Source: an uncultured Prevotella sp.
GTDB lineage: Bacteria; Bacteroidota; Bacteroidia; Bacteroidales; Bacteroidaceae
Direction: 5' to 3'
Assembly (NCBI GenBank): GCA_900543155.1
Contig: UQQN01000089.1
Location: forward strand, 1 to 9,896
Length of the DNA stretch: 9,896 nt
Both the position numbers and the translations under genes were made by a program. Under the pieces are notes generated by a model. That model had not been told where the DNA came from. It saw only the letters and a list, made by a program, of their open reading frames with translations, and ran no database searches. Shown in pieces: positions 1 through 6,634 of this stretch; the first letter of the stretch is position 1; every line of letters starts with the position of its first letter.

Positions 1-55
1 CGATGCGAAGAACGATGCGAAGAACGATGCGAAGAACGATGCGAAGAACGATGCG
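1..55. repeat. 12-bp tandem repeat at window edge
   Basis: The unit CGATGCGAAGAA is present in four perfect copies (1-48), followed by a partial fifth (49-55, CGATGCG). The array touches the window edge, so its true length is unknown. Because the unit is a multiple of three, every forward frame stays open across it. One frame reads Asp-Ala-Lys-Asn repeated, continues to a TAA at 236-238 (78 codons from the edge) and could be the tail of a gene that starts outside the window. After the repeat that frame has no recognisable domain, so a coding role is unproven. Such minisatellites can vary in copy number by slippage. Confidence 0.9.
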
Positions 56-124
56 GAAATATACCATCGGAATTATTGGGCGGACTGCAATACTGTTTCA
101 TTGTTAATAATTTTTTTAGGAGTT

Positions 125-159
125 AATAAAAGTCGATTTTGGGACATACCCCTATCGAC
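125..159 (-). terminator. Possible leftward intrinsic terminator
   Basis: GTCGAT (132-137) pairs with ATCGAC (154-159), and inside it GGG (141-143) pairs with CCC (149-151) around a 5-nt loop. Read on the minus strand, the stem is followed at once by a T-rich tract (TTTTATT, complement of 125-131). That is the arrangement expected of an intrinsic terminator for leftward transcription. The stem is interrupted, so the call is tentative. Confidence 0.35.
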
Positions 160-272
160 AACAAAAAACCAACAAAATCATGTAGCACATTTGTCGGATT
201 TCAACCTTCCACCCAACAAAATAAAAGATGAAATTTAAACATACGAATCCTTGAATTTTAAGCAATCAAAAA

Positions 273-316
273 GACTCCGAAGACATTCCGATATCATTCC
301 GATACCATTCCGAAGA
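273..316. repeat. Degenerate 11-bp tandem repeat
   Basis: Four consecutive 11-bp units are visible: GACTCCGAAGA, CATTCCGATAT, CATTCCGATAC and CATTCCGAAGA (273-283, 284-294, 295-305, 306-316), sharing a TCCGA core. No function is evident. The unit length is not a multiple of three, which argues against a coding repeat. Confidence 0.75.
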
Positions 317-488
317 CATCACAAAGGCACAACGACCCCCAAAATGCAACCTATTCTGAGACAAATCGCCCCGCCTAACATGATTGTTCTAAAACACGGA
401 TTTTTCATTACGCATATTTTTATATCTAACCGAATATTCGAATACTTCTTTACTTTTTTGATTTAAGCGTAAGCCTCTCAAAACCACA

Positions 489-520
489 CAAATATACAAA
501 ATTTGAGGGCGAAATGCAAA
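489..520 (-). promoter_or_regulatory. Candidate leftward Bacteroidetes promoter
   Basis: On the minus strand the sequence reads TTTG (complement of 517-520), 20 bp, then TATATTTG (complement of 489-496). This matches the Bacteroidetes primary-sigma pattern TTTG-N20-TAnnTTTG exactly. Transcription would run toward the left edge, beginning near position 483. No protein gene follows within the window. The hairpin at 132-159 would end such a transcript after about 350 nt. Confidence 0.4.
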
Positions 521-624
521 TTTTTCGTGTTATTTTATATAAAAACCACTTCCACAAGGTGCAACATCCCTATCACGAAAAAACATAAAAAGCAAAACAA
601 TTAACAACTTTTACGCGCAATTAC

Positions 625-655
625 TTGCTTTTTAAAGATTTAGTCCATAAATTTG
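625..655 (+). promoter_or_regulatory. Promoter, upstream duplicate copy
   Basis: TTG (625-627) and TAAATTTG (648-655) are separated by 20 bp, fitting the Bacteroidetes TTG-N20-TAnnTTTG promoter pattern. Initiation would fall near 661, giving a leader of about 130 nt before the ATG at 789. A transcript from here would read through the truncated frame and into the full-length gene. Confidence 0.65.
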
Positions 656-788
656 CAGCCGGAGTAGATGGAAAGCACACTTAACTCACTAATAAATGCA
701 AACTGTCTACTTACACTTTCTTGCTGCTTTAAAGGCATCCTTAATTGAAACAAAACATTAATAACTCAATAAATAACCTAAAAGAAGT

Positions 789-1052
789 ATGAAAAAATTT
801 ACTTTCTTACTTACGTTGCTTGGTTTAAGCGCCTCAAGTGCTTTTGCAGGTGTTTTCAAGCCATCAACTGATAGCGAAACACATGTGTATGCTATCAAAA
901 ACGCCACTCAGACCAATTATTTTTGCTCCTTAAATGGCGCTAATATTGGTTCAACTTCAAACATTGGTAGTGTTGCCTATTTTAAAGTTGAAAACGGCGA
1001 ATCTGGTCAATACTACCTGTATTGCCTCAACAACAACAAGTACAAAACATAA
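789..1052 (+). pseudogene. Truncated 5' copy of the secreted lectin-like protein gene
   Basis: This 87-codon frame is the first copy of the duplicated gene start. Residues 1-85 are identical to those of the 830-residue protein at 1253. At the duplication junction the frame gains Lys-Thr and stops at TAA (1050-1052). It keeps an intact signal peptide (residues 1-20, cleavage expected after AFA) and its own promoter and leader, so a secreted fragment of about 67 residues could be made. The fragment ends partway into the first lectin-like domain and probably does not fold. It is best regarded as a by-product of the duplication rather than a separate gene. Confidence 0.85.
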
Positions 1053-1088
1053 AAAGCAAAACAATTAACAACTTTTACGCGCAATTAC

Positions 1089-1119
1089 TTGCTTTTTAAA
1101 GATTTAGTCCATAAATTTG
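1089..1119 (+). promoter_or_regulatory. Promoter of the full-length secreted-protein gene
   Basis: This is the second copy of the TTG (1089-1091), 20 bp, TAAATTTG (1112-1119) element. It lies inside the region also read as downstream of the truncated copy and would start transcription near 1125, about 130 nt before the ATG at 1253. The gene therefore has two identical promoters in tandem, 464 bp apart. Confidence 0.65.
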
Positions 1120-1252
1120 CAGCCGGAGTAGATGGAAAGCACACTTAACTCACTAATAAATGCAAACTGTCTACTTACACTTTCTTGCTGCTTTAAAGGC
1201 ATCCTTAATTGAAACAAAACATTAATAACTCAATAAATAACCTAAAAGAAGT

Positions 1253-3745
1253 ATGAAAAAATTTACTTTCTTACTTACGTTGCTTGGTTTAAGCGCCTCA
1301 AGTGCTTTTGCAGGTGTTTTCAAGCCATCAACTGATAGCGAAACACATGTGTATGCTATCAAAAACGCCACTCAGACCAATTATTTTTGCTCCTTAAATG
1401 GCGCTAATATTGGTTCAACTTCAAACATTGGTAGTGTTGCCTATTTTAAAGTTGAAAACGGCGAATCTGGTCAATACTACCTGTATTGCCTCAACAACAA
1501 CAAGTACGTTACTTTCACCGAAACTACGAACTCAGAAACTGGAGCAAAAACTTATTCTAACATAACGTTTGCCGACTCAAAGGCTGATGCTAAGCAGTGG
1601 AAAATCAAGTCGGAAACTAATCAGTCAGACCGCTACGATATCTTACCTAACACCGTTACTGACGAAACCTCAGGTTCAAGTTGGAACTGGGTTGGCGGTG
1701 TTGGTCACAACTTGGGCTTTTGGGCAGCGAATGACGGAAATTCTAGTTGGACTTTTGTAGAAGCCAACGTAGGTATGTATACATTCAACTATTCCTTTGG
1801 AGGACAAAAACGTTTCTCAAAGACTACGATAGCCTCTATCGTTGGTTCTGACAAATCTGCCGCCCCTGCATCAGATGTTAGATACACTAGCGTTGGATCT
1901 ATGTCTCCAACAAACATCGAAGCTGGCACAACCGAGTATACTGTGAATCTTGTAGAGGAGAATCTTCCCTTCACCACGTCTACTGACTATGCTAGTGCTA
2001 AGTGGTTTATCATTGACATGCATAACTGTGACTCTGGCATAAATGGCGCGACAGAAAATTATGTATGGACCTATGATGCCGAAGGTGAAAAAAGCCATAA
2101 TGTTATACTCCCTGTTACAGACTTGAAGACTGCTACCTACACCGACAATATGCTTTGGTGTATCATTGGTAACGTTTTTGACGGTTTTAAAATCTACAAC
2201 AAGGCTGCTGGCGAGAATTATACATTGAGAAAGACTAACACAACAACAAATACTGAAGATACATCTAATGGTAACGTAGCTTGTGTAATGTCTACAGAAA
2301 ACACCAACAATCAGTTTAAGCTTTATTCGCCTACAGGAACAGGGACTAGCATCTCTGGAAAAACATTCTGTCTTAAACTTAACGATGACGCATTCTACGT
2401 AAACACTCAGAAGCCTAACGGATATAACAACAAGGTTCTTCAGGGTTGGAATGAGGCAGACGGTGGTTCAACTTGCCGTGCATTTGTACCAGGAAGCGCA
2501 ATTATTGACGATGCTTTGACAAATTACAGAAATGTATATACTAAGGCAGAAGGCGCTCTTGCTAATGCCGTTGGTGCCAACTCATACCTTGAAACAGGCA
2601 ACAACTATAACAATTTCGTAACTATCTACGATGCTATTCAAAATAACACTGCAACAGTTGAGCAGATTAACACTTTAAAAGAAGTAAAAAATGGCATCAA
2701 CACTGCCACCGAAACGACAATTGAAGCAGGTAAGAACTATCGCTTGTACAATGCAAGAGATAAAAAATATCTTTACATTAAATTGTACAATGGTAGCAAG
2801 GCTCAATTCAATAACAAGAATGTAATGTCTACCAAGGCTGACAAGGATAATAGCGTATTATCTGTAGTTACTTTTGAAAAAGACGGCGAAACAGGTCGTT
2901 TCCGCATGATGATGGGTGGAAAGACTTTAGGTAAGCGCGTTAACAATGACTTCCCCATTCTCCTTGAAGACGCTACATCAGAAAACAAAGGTAGCTACAG
3001 AGTAGATCACGTGGGTACTACATTTAGATTCTATGATCAAACAAGTAATGTTTCTAATCGTAGCTACTTGCACTGCAACAATCAAAGTGATGGCAACGAT
3101 AGCAACCTCTGTGGTTGGGATGCTCCGTTAACAGGAATCAACCCCAGCCTTTGGCACGTAGTTCCTGCTACTACTGCAGAGATTGACATGAACACAGTAG
3201 GCGACAAGTCATATGCTACTGCATATCTTCCTTACGCTATTAGCAATGTAGAAGGTGCTGAAGTTTACACTGGTACTTTGAACACTACTAACGATGCTCT
3301 TGATATGGCTCAGATTGAAGGTGGTATTCCTGCAAACAATGGTGTTGTACTCGTAGGTGCTGCTAATGCTAAGGCTACACTTACTCTTGGCGAATCAACT
3401 GCGAAAATCACTTCAAATAGCTTGGTTGGTACAAACCTCTACATTCCCTTTACTACTGAAGCACCTCGTGGCAACTACCTCGTATTTGGTAAGAACGAAG
3501 GCACTGTAGGTTTCTATGTTCCCAGCGCAAAGGTTGCTTCAATCCCTGCTAACAAGGCATACCTCAACAAGCCTGCTTCAAGCTCTATCGTAATGAACTT
3601 TGGTGGCAACACAACAGGTGTTAACACTGTAGTTCTCGGTGAGAATGGTGTAAACGCTCCTGTTTTCGACCTCAGCGGTCGTCGCGTAGTAGCTCCTGTG
3701 AAGGGTGGTGTATACATCCAGAATGGTAAGAAGTCCATTAAGTAA
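1253..3745 (+). CDS. Secreted multidomain protein with ricin-like lectin segments and C-terminal sorting-like tail
   Basis: The 830-residue product starts with a clear signal peptide (residues 1-20, Lys-Lys then a hydrophobic core, ending in SSAFA). Residues about 30-170 and about 488-640 look like divergent beta-trefoil (ricin-type) segments. They have repeated short strands, Asn/Gly-rich turns and a Trp near each repeat end, such as QWKI, SWTF and LWHV. A shorter segment of the same style lies near 366-414, and residues about 417-487 look helical, like a FIVAR-type spacer. Residues about 640-785 resemble a beta domain common in Prevotella secreted proteins (YATAYLPYAIS, then IPANKAYL). The final 40 residues carry FDLSGRRV and KGGVYIQNGKK, a tail common on Bacteroidetes exported proteins. 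No catalytic domain is recognised, so a glycan-binding or surface role is inferred. The start is fixed by the signal peptide. The 5' end is duplicated upstream, and a small peptide gene follows. Confidence 0.85.
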   Translation: MKKFTFLLTLLGLSASSAFAGVFKPSTDSETHVYAIKNATQTNYFCSLNGANIGSTSNIGSVAYFKVENGESGQYYLYCLNNNKYVTFTETTNSETGAKTYSNITFADSKADAKQWKIKSETNQSDRYDILPNTVTDETSGSSWNWVGGVGHNLGFWAANDGNSSWTFVEANVGMYTFNYSFGGQKRFSKTTIASIVGSDKSAAPASDVRYTSVGSMSPTNIEAGTTEYTVNLVEENLPFTTSTDYASAKWFIIDMHNCDSGINGATENYVWTYDAEGEKSHNVILPVTDLKTATYTDNMLWCIIGNVFDGFKIYNKAAGENYTLRKTNTTTNTEDTSNGNVACVMSTENTNNQFKLYSPTGTGTSISGKTFCLKLNDDAFYVNTQKPNGYNNKVLQGWNEADGGSTCRAFVPGSAIIDDALTNYRNVYTKAEGALANAVGANSYLETGNNYNNFVTIYDAIQNNTATVEQINTLKEVKNGINTATETTIEAGKNYRLYNARDKKYLYIKLYNGSKAQFNNKNVMSTKADKDNSVLSVVTFEKDGETGRFRMMMGGKTLGKRVNNDFPILLEDATSENKGSYRVDHVGTTFRFYDQTSNVSNRSYLHCNNQSDGNDSNLCGWDAPLTGINPSLWHVVPATTAEIDMNTVGDKSYATAYLPYAISNVEGAEVYTGTLNTTNDALDMAQIEGGIPANNGVVLVGAANAKATLTLGESTAKITSNSLVGTNLYIPFTTEAPRGNYLVFGKNEGTVGFYVPSAKVASIPANKAYLNKPASSSIVMNFGGNTTGVNTVVLGENGVNAPVFDLSGRRVVAPVKGGVYIQNGKKSIK

Positions 3746-3776
3746 TCATTAACCTCTACAAAAAGACTTTTACACA

Positions 3777-3947
3777 ATGAAAAAGACATATATCAAGCCT
3801 CAGGCACAAGCAGTGAGCCTCTTCACTGAAGATGCTTTACTGTCCCTCTCTAAAGTAGGGGTTGACCAAAGCAAAGAATCTGACGAGGTATTCTCTAGCG
3901 AAAAGGGTTGGAGCAGCGACAACTGGTCGGCTGCCGACGAAGACTAA
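3777..3947 (+). CDS. 56-residue MKKxYIKP-type small peptide
   Basis: The ATG lies 31 bp after the stop of the 830-residue gene and before a terminator, so the two are probably co-transcribed. The peptide begins MKKTYIKPQAQAVSLF, continues with DALLSLSKVGV and ends in an acidic, Trp-containing tail with GW near residue 44 and SDNWSAADED at the C-terminus. Short peptides with a MKK-x-Y-x-x-P start, a Leu/Ser-rich middle and an Asp/Trp-rich end are common and mostly unnamed in Prevotella and Bacteroides. Their function is unknown to me. There is no obvious signal peptide or Cys. It could be an exported or processed peptide, or an accessory factor for the secreted neighbour. Both ideas are inference. 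Confidence 0.75.
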   Translation: MKKTYIKPQAQAVSLFTEDALLSLSKVGVDQSKESDEVFSSEKGWSSDNWSAADED

Positions 3948-3979
3948 TCATTTTGAGTCTTTGACCCAATAAAAATAAT

Positions 3980-4018
3980 GCGCCATACAAACCAATTTGG
4001 GCTTGTGTGGCGCTTTTT
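3980..4018 (+). terminator. Intrinsic terminator after the secreted protein/small peptide unit
   Basis: GCGCCATACAA (3980-3990) pairs with TTGTGTGGCGC (4003-4013), an 11-bp stem with one U-G wobble and a 12-nt loop, followed by TTTTT (4014-4018). It lies 32 bp after the small peptide stop and closes the two-gene unit. Confidence 0.9.
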
Positions 4019-4118
4019 ATGTTTTGTTTTAAGGGCATGACGTTGGGTATAGGCGAACCTCACATTCCACATAAACATATCATACATGTATTAGGAGGTA
4101 TTGAGAAGCATCGCGAGA

Positions 4119-4169
4119 GAAAGAATTCTTTCAAATTCTTTCCAATGTTTGCAAAATTGGAAAGAATTT
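4119..4169. promoter_or_regulatory. Operator-like cluster of four GAAAGAATT half-sites over the fic promoter
   Basis: The 9-mer GAAAGAATT occurs forward at 4119-4127 and 4160-4168 and inverted (AATTCTTTC) at 4124-4132 and 4134-4142. The first pair overlaps to form a perfect 14-bp palindrome (4119-4132). The second pair is the core of a perfect 14-bp inverted repeat (4133-4146 with 4156-4169, 9-nt spacer). The spacer contains the -33 element of the fic promoter, so a bound regulator would block RNA polymerase. The winged helix at the Fic C-terminus makes autoregulation plausible, but this is inference. Confidence 0.7.
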
Positions 4170-4179
4170 TATAGTTTTG
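4148..4179 (+). promoter_or_regulatory. fic promoter
   Basis: TTTG (4148-4151) and TAGTTTTG (4172-4179) are separated by 20 bp and match the Bacteroidetes promoter form TTTG-N20-TAnnTTTG. Transcription should begin about a dozen bases before the ATG at 4198, leaving a very short leader with no Shine-Dalgarno sequence. The -33 element sits in the centre of an inverted repeat. Confidence 0.7.
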
Positions 4180-4197
4180 TACGCAAAAACATAAGAT

Positions 4198-5499
4198 ATG
4201 GCAATAGAAAGACCTCCACATATAAACCAAGAAGAGTTGTTTTCTGCATTAGCACACCCCCTAAGTGTTCAAACAAGCGACATGGTTGACAAAATCAATG
4301 AAAGCTTTGAATATTGGGATTCGGTAAAGTATAAGAAGTGCCCATCAGATTGCACGCCACATCAGTTGTGGACATGGGTAAAAGCTTCAAGGTTAAAGAA
4401 CAGTCTAAAAATATGGGAAAAGTATGGTGTGACATTGAGTTTGACAAATTCAATGCAGAAAATGTGCCACCATTTTGATATGAACTGGGGTGGTAGCTGG
4501 GGAAACAGTTCGACCCTTGACGCTGACAACAAAGAGCAATTCTTGATAAGTTCTTTGATGGAAGAAGCCATCTATTCGAGCCAGATGGAAGGGGCTGCCA
4601 CAACAAGAAAAGTGGCTAAAGAAATGCTCCGCAAAAAGATGACGCCAAGGGATAAATCGCAGCAGATGATTCATAACAACTATCAGACCATACAGTTTAT
4701 TGTGGAACATAAGGACGAACCTTTATCAGAAGACTTGCTGTTAAGGGTGCACCACCTGATGACAGAAAACACGATGCAGAACCCTGAAGACGCAGGACGC
4801 ATAAGAGGAAATGATGATGTGGTTGTAGAAAATGGCATTACGCACGAAACGGTACATACCCCTCCCCCTCACGAAGAAATCCCCCAATTCATAAAAGACC
4901 TTTGCGCTTTCTTCAACGAAGAAAATCCTCGCCAATTTATTCACCCTATTATTCGGGGCATTGTGGTTCATTTCATGATTTCGTATGTTCACCCTTTTGC
5001 CGATGGAAACGGCAGAACAGCAAGGGCTATGTTTTACTGGTATATGTTGAAAAACGGATATTGGTTGACAGAATACCTTTCAATTTCAAGGGTTATAGCA
5101 AAGTCTAAAAAGTCATACGAAAAAGCCTTTCTTTATACTGAGGCTGACGAAATGGACATGGGATATTTTGTGGCATACAACTTAAAGGTTTTGGAACAGT
5201 CGTTTCAACAATTACAAGATTACATCAAAAGAAAACAAGAAGAGAAAAAGGCTGCAAGCATTTTTCTGCGTATGGGAAATTTCAATGAGCGCCAAGCCCA
5301 AATTATCAAGATGTTTGACGACGACCCTAATACATTGATAACAATAAAAGACTTGCAAGTGAAGTTTAACGTAAGTCCTACAACCGCCAAGACAGATGTA
5401 ATTGGTTTATTAGCAAAGGATTTGGTTGCAGAGATTTCATTGAACAAAGTAAAAAAGGCATACATCAAAGGTAACAAGTTTGACGAAAGTGTTAAGTAA
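4198..5499 (+). CDS. Fic-domain protein AMP-transferase with C-terminal winged helix
   Basis: The 433-residue product carries the Fic motif HPFADGNGRTAR at residues 265-276, with catalytic His265, Asp269, Asn271 and Arg273. This is the complete HxFx(D/E)GNGRxxR signature of enzymes that transfer AMP from ATP to protein hydroxyl groups. Residues 127-132 (SSQMEG) match the inhibitory motif (S/T)xxxE(G/N), with Glu131 expected to block ATP in the resting state. Its position before the Fic core makes this a class II, self-inhibited Fic protein. Residues about 362-427 form a winged-helix-like domain (ITIKDLQVKFNVSPTTAKTDV). The first 100 residues are not recognised. An in-frame TAA at 4192-4194 fixes the start. 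No antitoxin gene lies beside it. The target is unknown, and a role as a regulator of a host-cell protein or of its own promoter is inferred. Confidence 0.92.
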   Translation: MAIERPPHINQEELFSALAHPLSVQTSDMVDKINESFEYWDSVKYKKCPSDCTPHQLWTWVKASRLKNSLKIWEKYGVTLSLTNSMQKMCHHFDMNWGGSWGNSSTLDADNKEQFLISSLMEEAIYSSQMEGAATTRKVAKEMLRKKMTPRDKSQQMIHNNYQTIQFIVEHKDEPLSEDLLLRVHHLMTENTMQNPEDAGRIRGNDDVVVENGITHETVHTPPPHEEIPQFIKDLCAFFNEENPRQFIHPIIRGIVVHFMISYVHPFADGNGRTARAMFYWYMLKNGYWLTEYLSISRVIAKSKKSYEKAFLYTEADEMDMGYFVAYNLKVLEQSFQQLQDYIKRKQEEKKAASIFLRMGNFNERQAQIIKMFDDDPNTLITIKDLQVKFNVSPTTAKTDVIGLLAKDLVAEISLNKVKKAYIKGNKFDESVK

Positions 5500-5510
5500 A
5501 GCAATAAGTA

Positions 5511-5621
5511 AAGTATTAAGTATTAAGTAATAAGTATTAAGTATTACAAACTATACGATAGGCTTATGCAAATATACTTGATGCCTCAATAGTTTGTAAT
5601 ACTTATTACTTAATACTTAAT
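5511..5621. repeat. AT-rich heptamer repeats forming a 32-bp inverted repeat between convergent genes
   Basis: Five heptamers (AAGTATT, the third being AAGTAAT) run from 5511 to 5545. Bases 5522-5553 are complementary to 5590-5621 over 32 bp with two mismatches, enclosing a 36-nt loop. The right arm ends one base before the stop codon of the leftward epimerase gene, and the left arm starts 22 bp after the fic stop. The placement suggests a bidirectional transcription barrier or an extragenic palindromic element. The stem is almost entirely A-T, so it is not a classical GC-rich terminator. Confidence 0.85.
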
Positions 5622-6494
5622 TCAATATATTTCTATCCCATATCCCCCCATCCAAGTGGCATGGCCATTGACGGTGTTGATGTAAGGACGCTCGGTGATG
5701 TCGCCACAGAAAGACTGATGGTCGCAAAGACCATACCAGGGTTCAAGACACACAAAGGGGGTGTGTATGCCCTGTGGACTCCAGAAAAGCCATACGGGAG
5801 CGGTGCTCTCTACACGGGCTACGGGTTGACCTGAAGGGGTGAGAACGGTAGCTGCACTGACTTGATGATTGTCGAAGATGAGCGCTTCGTGGCTGAAAGT
5901 GTCGACCGTTAAAGGCACTAAACCGTCGGCATTGAGAGGCACGGGGAAGGTGTCGGGTTCAAGACATCCTTGTTCGCCAGCACGAAGCACGTGGGTGGGA
6001 TTGCCTTCGAGACGCAAATAACCATCGAGAGGCTGTGCATCGTCCCAATTAGGCAATGCAATGGCGGGGTGTCCGCCAAGTTGGAAACAGAAGGGCGAAC
6101 CACCAAGGTTTTCTACACAAAACTCGGCACGTAGTTTACGATCATCGAGCGAATAGGTAGCAGTGAGACGGAAGGCATAGGGGAAGATGGCAAAGGTGCC
6201 CACGGTGCTGACAAACTCGAAAACAGCCTTATCTGCCTCAACACAAACTACACGCCAAGGGGCACGACGCACAAAACCGTGTTTGCTGATGTGCAACTCT
6301 TGTCCGTCGACACGGCATGTGCCATTCCACAAACCTCCCACAATAGGGAAGAGAATGGGCGAATGCCCACTCCACCATTGTGCATCACCATGCCAAAGAT
6401 ATTCGCACTGGGTGTTTACGTCTTTTATGCTCTGTACCTCGGCACCTATAGGGCTGATGGTTACAGCGAGTTGGTTGTTACTGATTTCAATCAT
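5622..6494 (-). CDS. Aldose 1-epimerase (mutarotase) family protein
   Basis: The 290-residue cytoplasmic protein belongs to the galactose mutarotase-like beta-sandwich superfamily, closest in style to the LacX-type branch. Enzymes of this kind interconvert alpha and beta anomers of free sugars. Visible landmarks are SPILFPIVGG (residues 45-54), KHGF with His72, GGHPA with His142 and LEPWYG with Glu251. The two His residues and the Glu correspond to the usual acid/base residues of the family. Length is normal and the protein looks complete. It is transcribed away from the sugar-kinase-like gene at 6685, converges on fic, and has no recognisable upstream promoter of the standard type. The sugar is not identifiable from sequence; hexoses or hexose phosphates are possible. 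Confidence 0.9.
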   Translation of the reverse strand: MIEISNNQLAVTISPIGAEVQSIKDVNTQCEYLWHGDAQWWSGHSPILFPIVGGLWNGTCRVDGQELHISKHGFVRRAPWRVVCVEADKAVFEFVSTVGTFAIFPYAFRLTATYSLDDRKLRAEFCVENLGGSPFCFQLGGHPAIALPNWDDAQPLDGYLRLEGNPTHVLRAGEQGCLEPDTFPVPLNADGLVPLTVDTFSHEALIFDNHQVSAATVLTPSGQPVARVESTAPVWLFWSPQGIHTPFVCLEPWYGLCDHQSFCGDITERPYINTVNGHATWMGGYGIEIY

Positions 6495-6593
6495 TGTGGT
6501 AATATGATTAGGGTGTTAGATGCTATTAAAATGCTTAGTAGGTGCTAAGTTACGAAGTTATTTACAAAAAAAACAATATCCATACGTTTTTCG

Positions 6594-6634
6594 GTACAAA
6601 AAATGGCATGTACAAAAAATATTTGTTACATTTG
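6594..6634 (+). promoter_or_regulatory. Kinase promoter region with 11-bp direct repeats
   Basis: TACATTTG (6627-6634) matches the TAnnTTTG -7 element, about 50 bp before the ATG at 6685. No good TTTG element lies 20 bp upstream. Instead, the sequence GTACAAAAAAT occurs twice, at 6594-6604 and 6610-6620, with a 16-bp period. Direct repeats at the expected -33 position suggest an activator-dependent promoter. This is inference from layout only. Confidence 0.5.

Larger units (their letters stand above)
56..579. other. Intergenic region without a convincing protein gene
   Basis: This AT-rich stretch has no reading frame with a credible start, composition and family resemblance. A 71-codon forward frame at 251-466 is rich in His, Ile and Phe, overlaps a short tandem repeat and looks accidental. 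What can be seen is a hairpin at 132-159, an 11-bp degenerate repeat at 273-316, a short palindrome CGAATATTCG at 431-440 and a leftward promoter-like site at 489-520. The region may encode a non-coding RNA on the minus strand. Confidence 0.6.
580..1507. repeat. Perfect 464-bp tandem direct duplication
   Basis: Bases 580-1043 and 1044-1507 are identical when compared base by base, and the two copies abut with no spacer. Identity ends at 579/1043 on the left (A versus C) and at 1044/1508 on the right (A versus G). There is thus no microhomology at the junction. Each copy holds a promoter-like site, a leader of about 130 nt, an ATG and 85 codons of the secreted-protein gene. Since 464 is not a multiple of three and the unit starts in non-coding DNA, the first copy's frame ends six bases into the second copy. 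Perfect identity indicates a very recent event or an assembly artefact. Confidence 0.97.

Noticed and set aside
251..466. Forward 71-codon frame in the left intergenic region
   Set aside because: It overlaps the 11-bp repeat, has an unusual start, no plausible leader and no recognisable domain or signal peptide, and its composition is that of random AT-rich DNA.
4101..4289. 62-codon frame with a TTG start just after AGGAGG (4093-4098), overlapping fic
   Set aside because: Bacteroidetes seldom rely on Shine-Dalgarno sites, the spacing to TTG is only two bases, the fic promoter lies inside it, and the product resembles nothing known.
4198..5499. Fic/antitoxin toxin-antitoxin pair
   Set aside because: No small antitoxin gene lies beside it. 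The inhibitory SxxxEG motif is inside the same protein (residues 127-132), as in self-inhibited class II Fic proteins.
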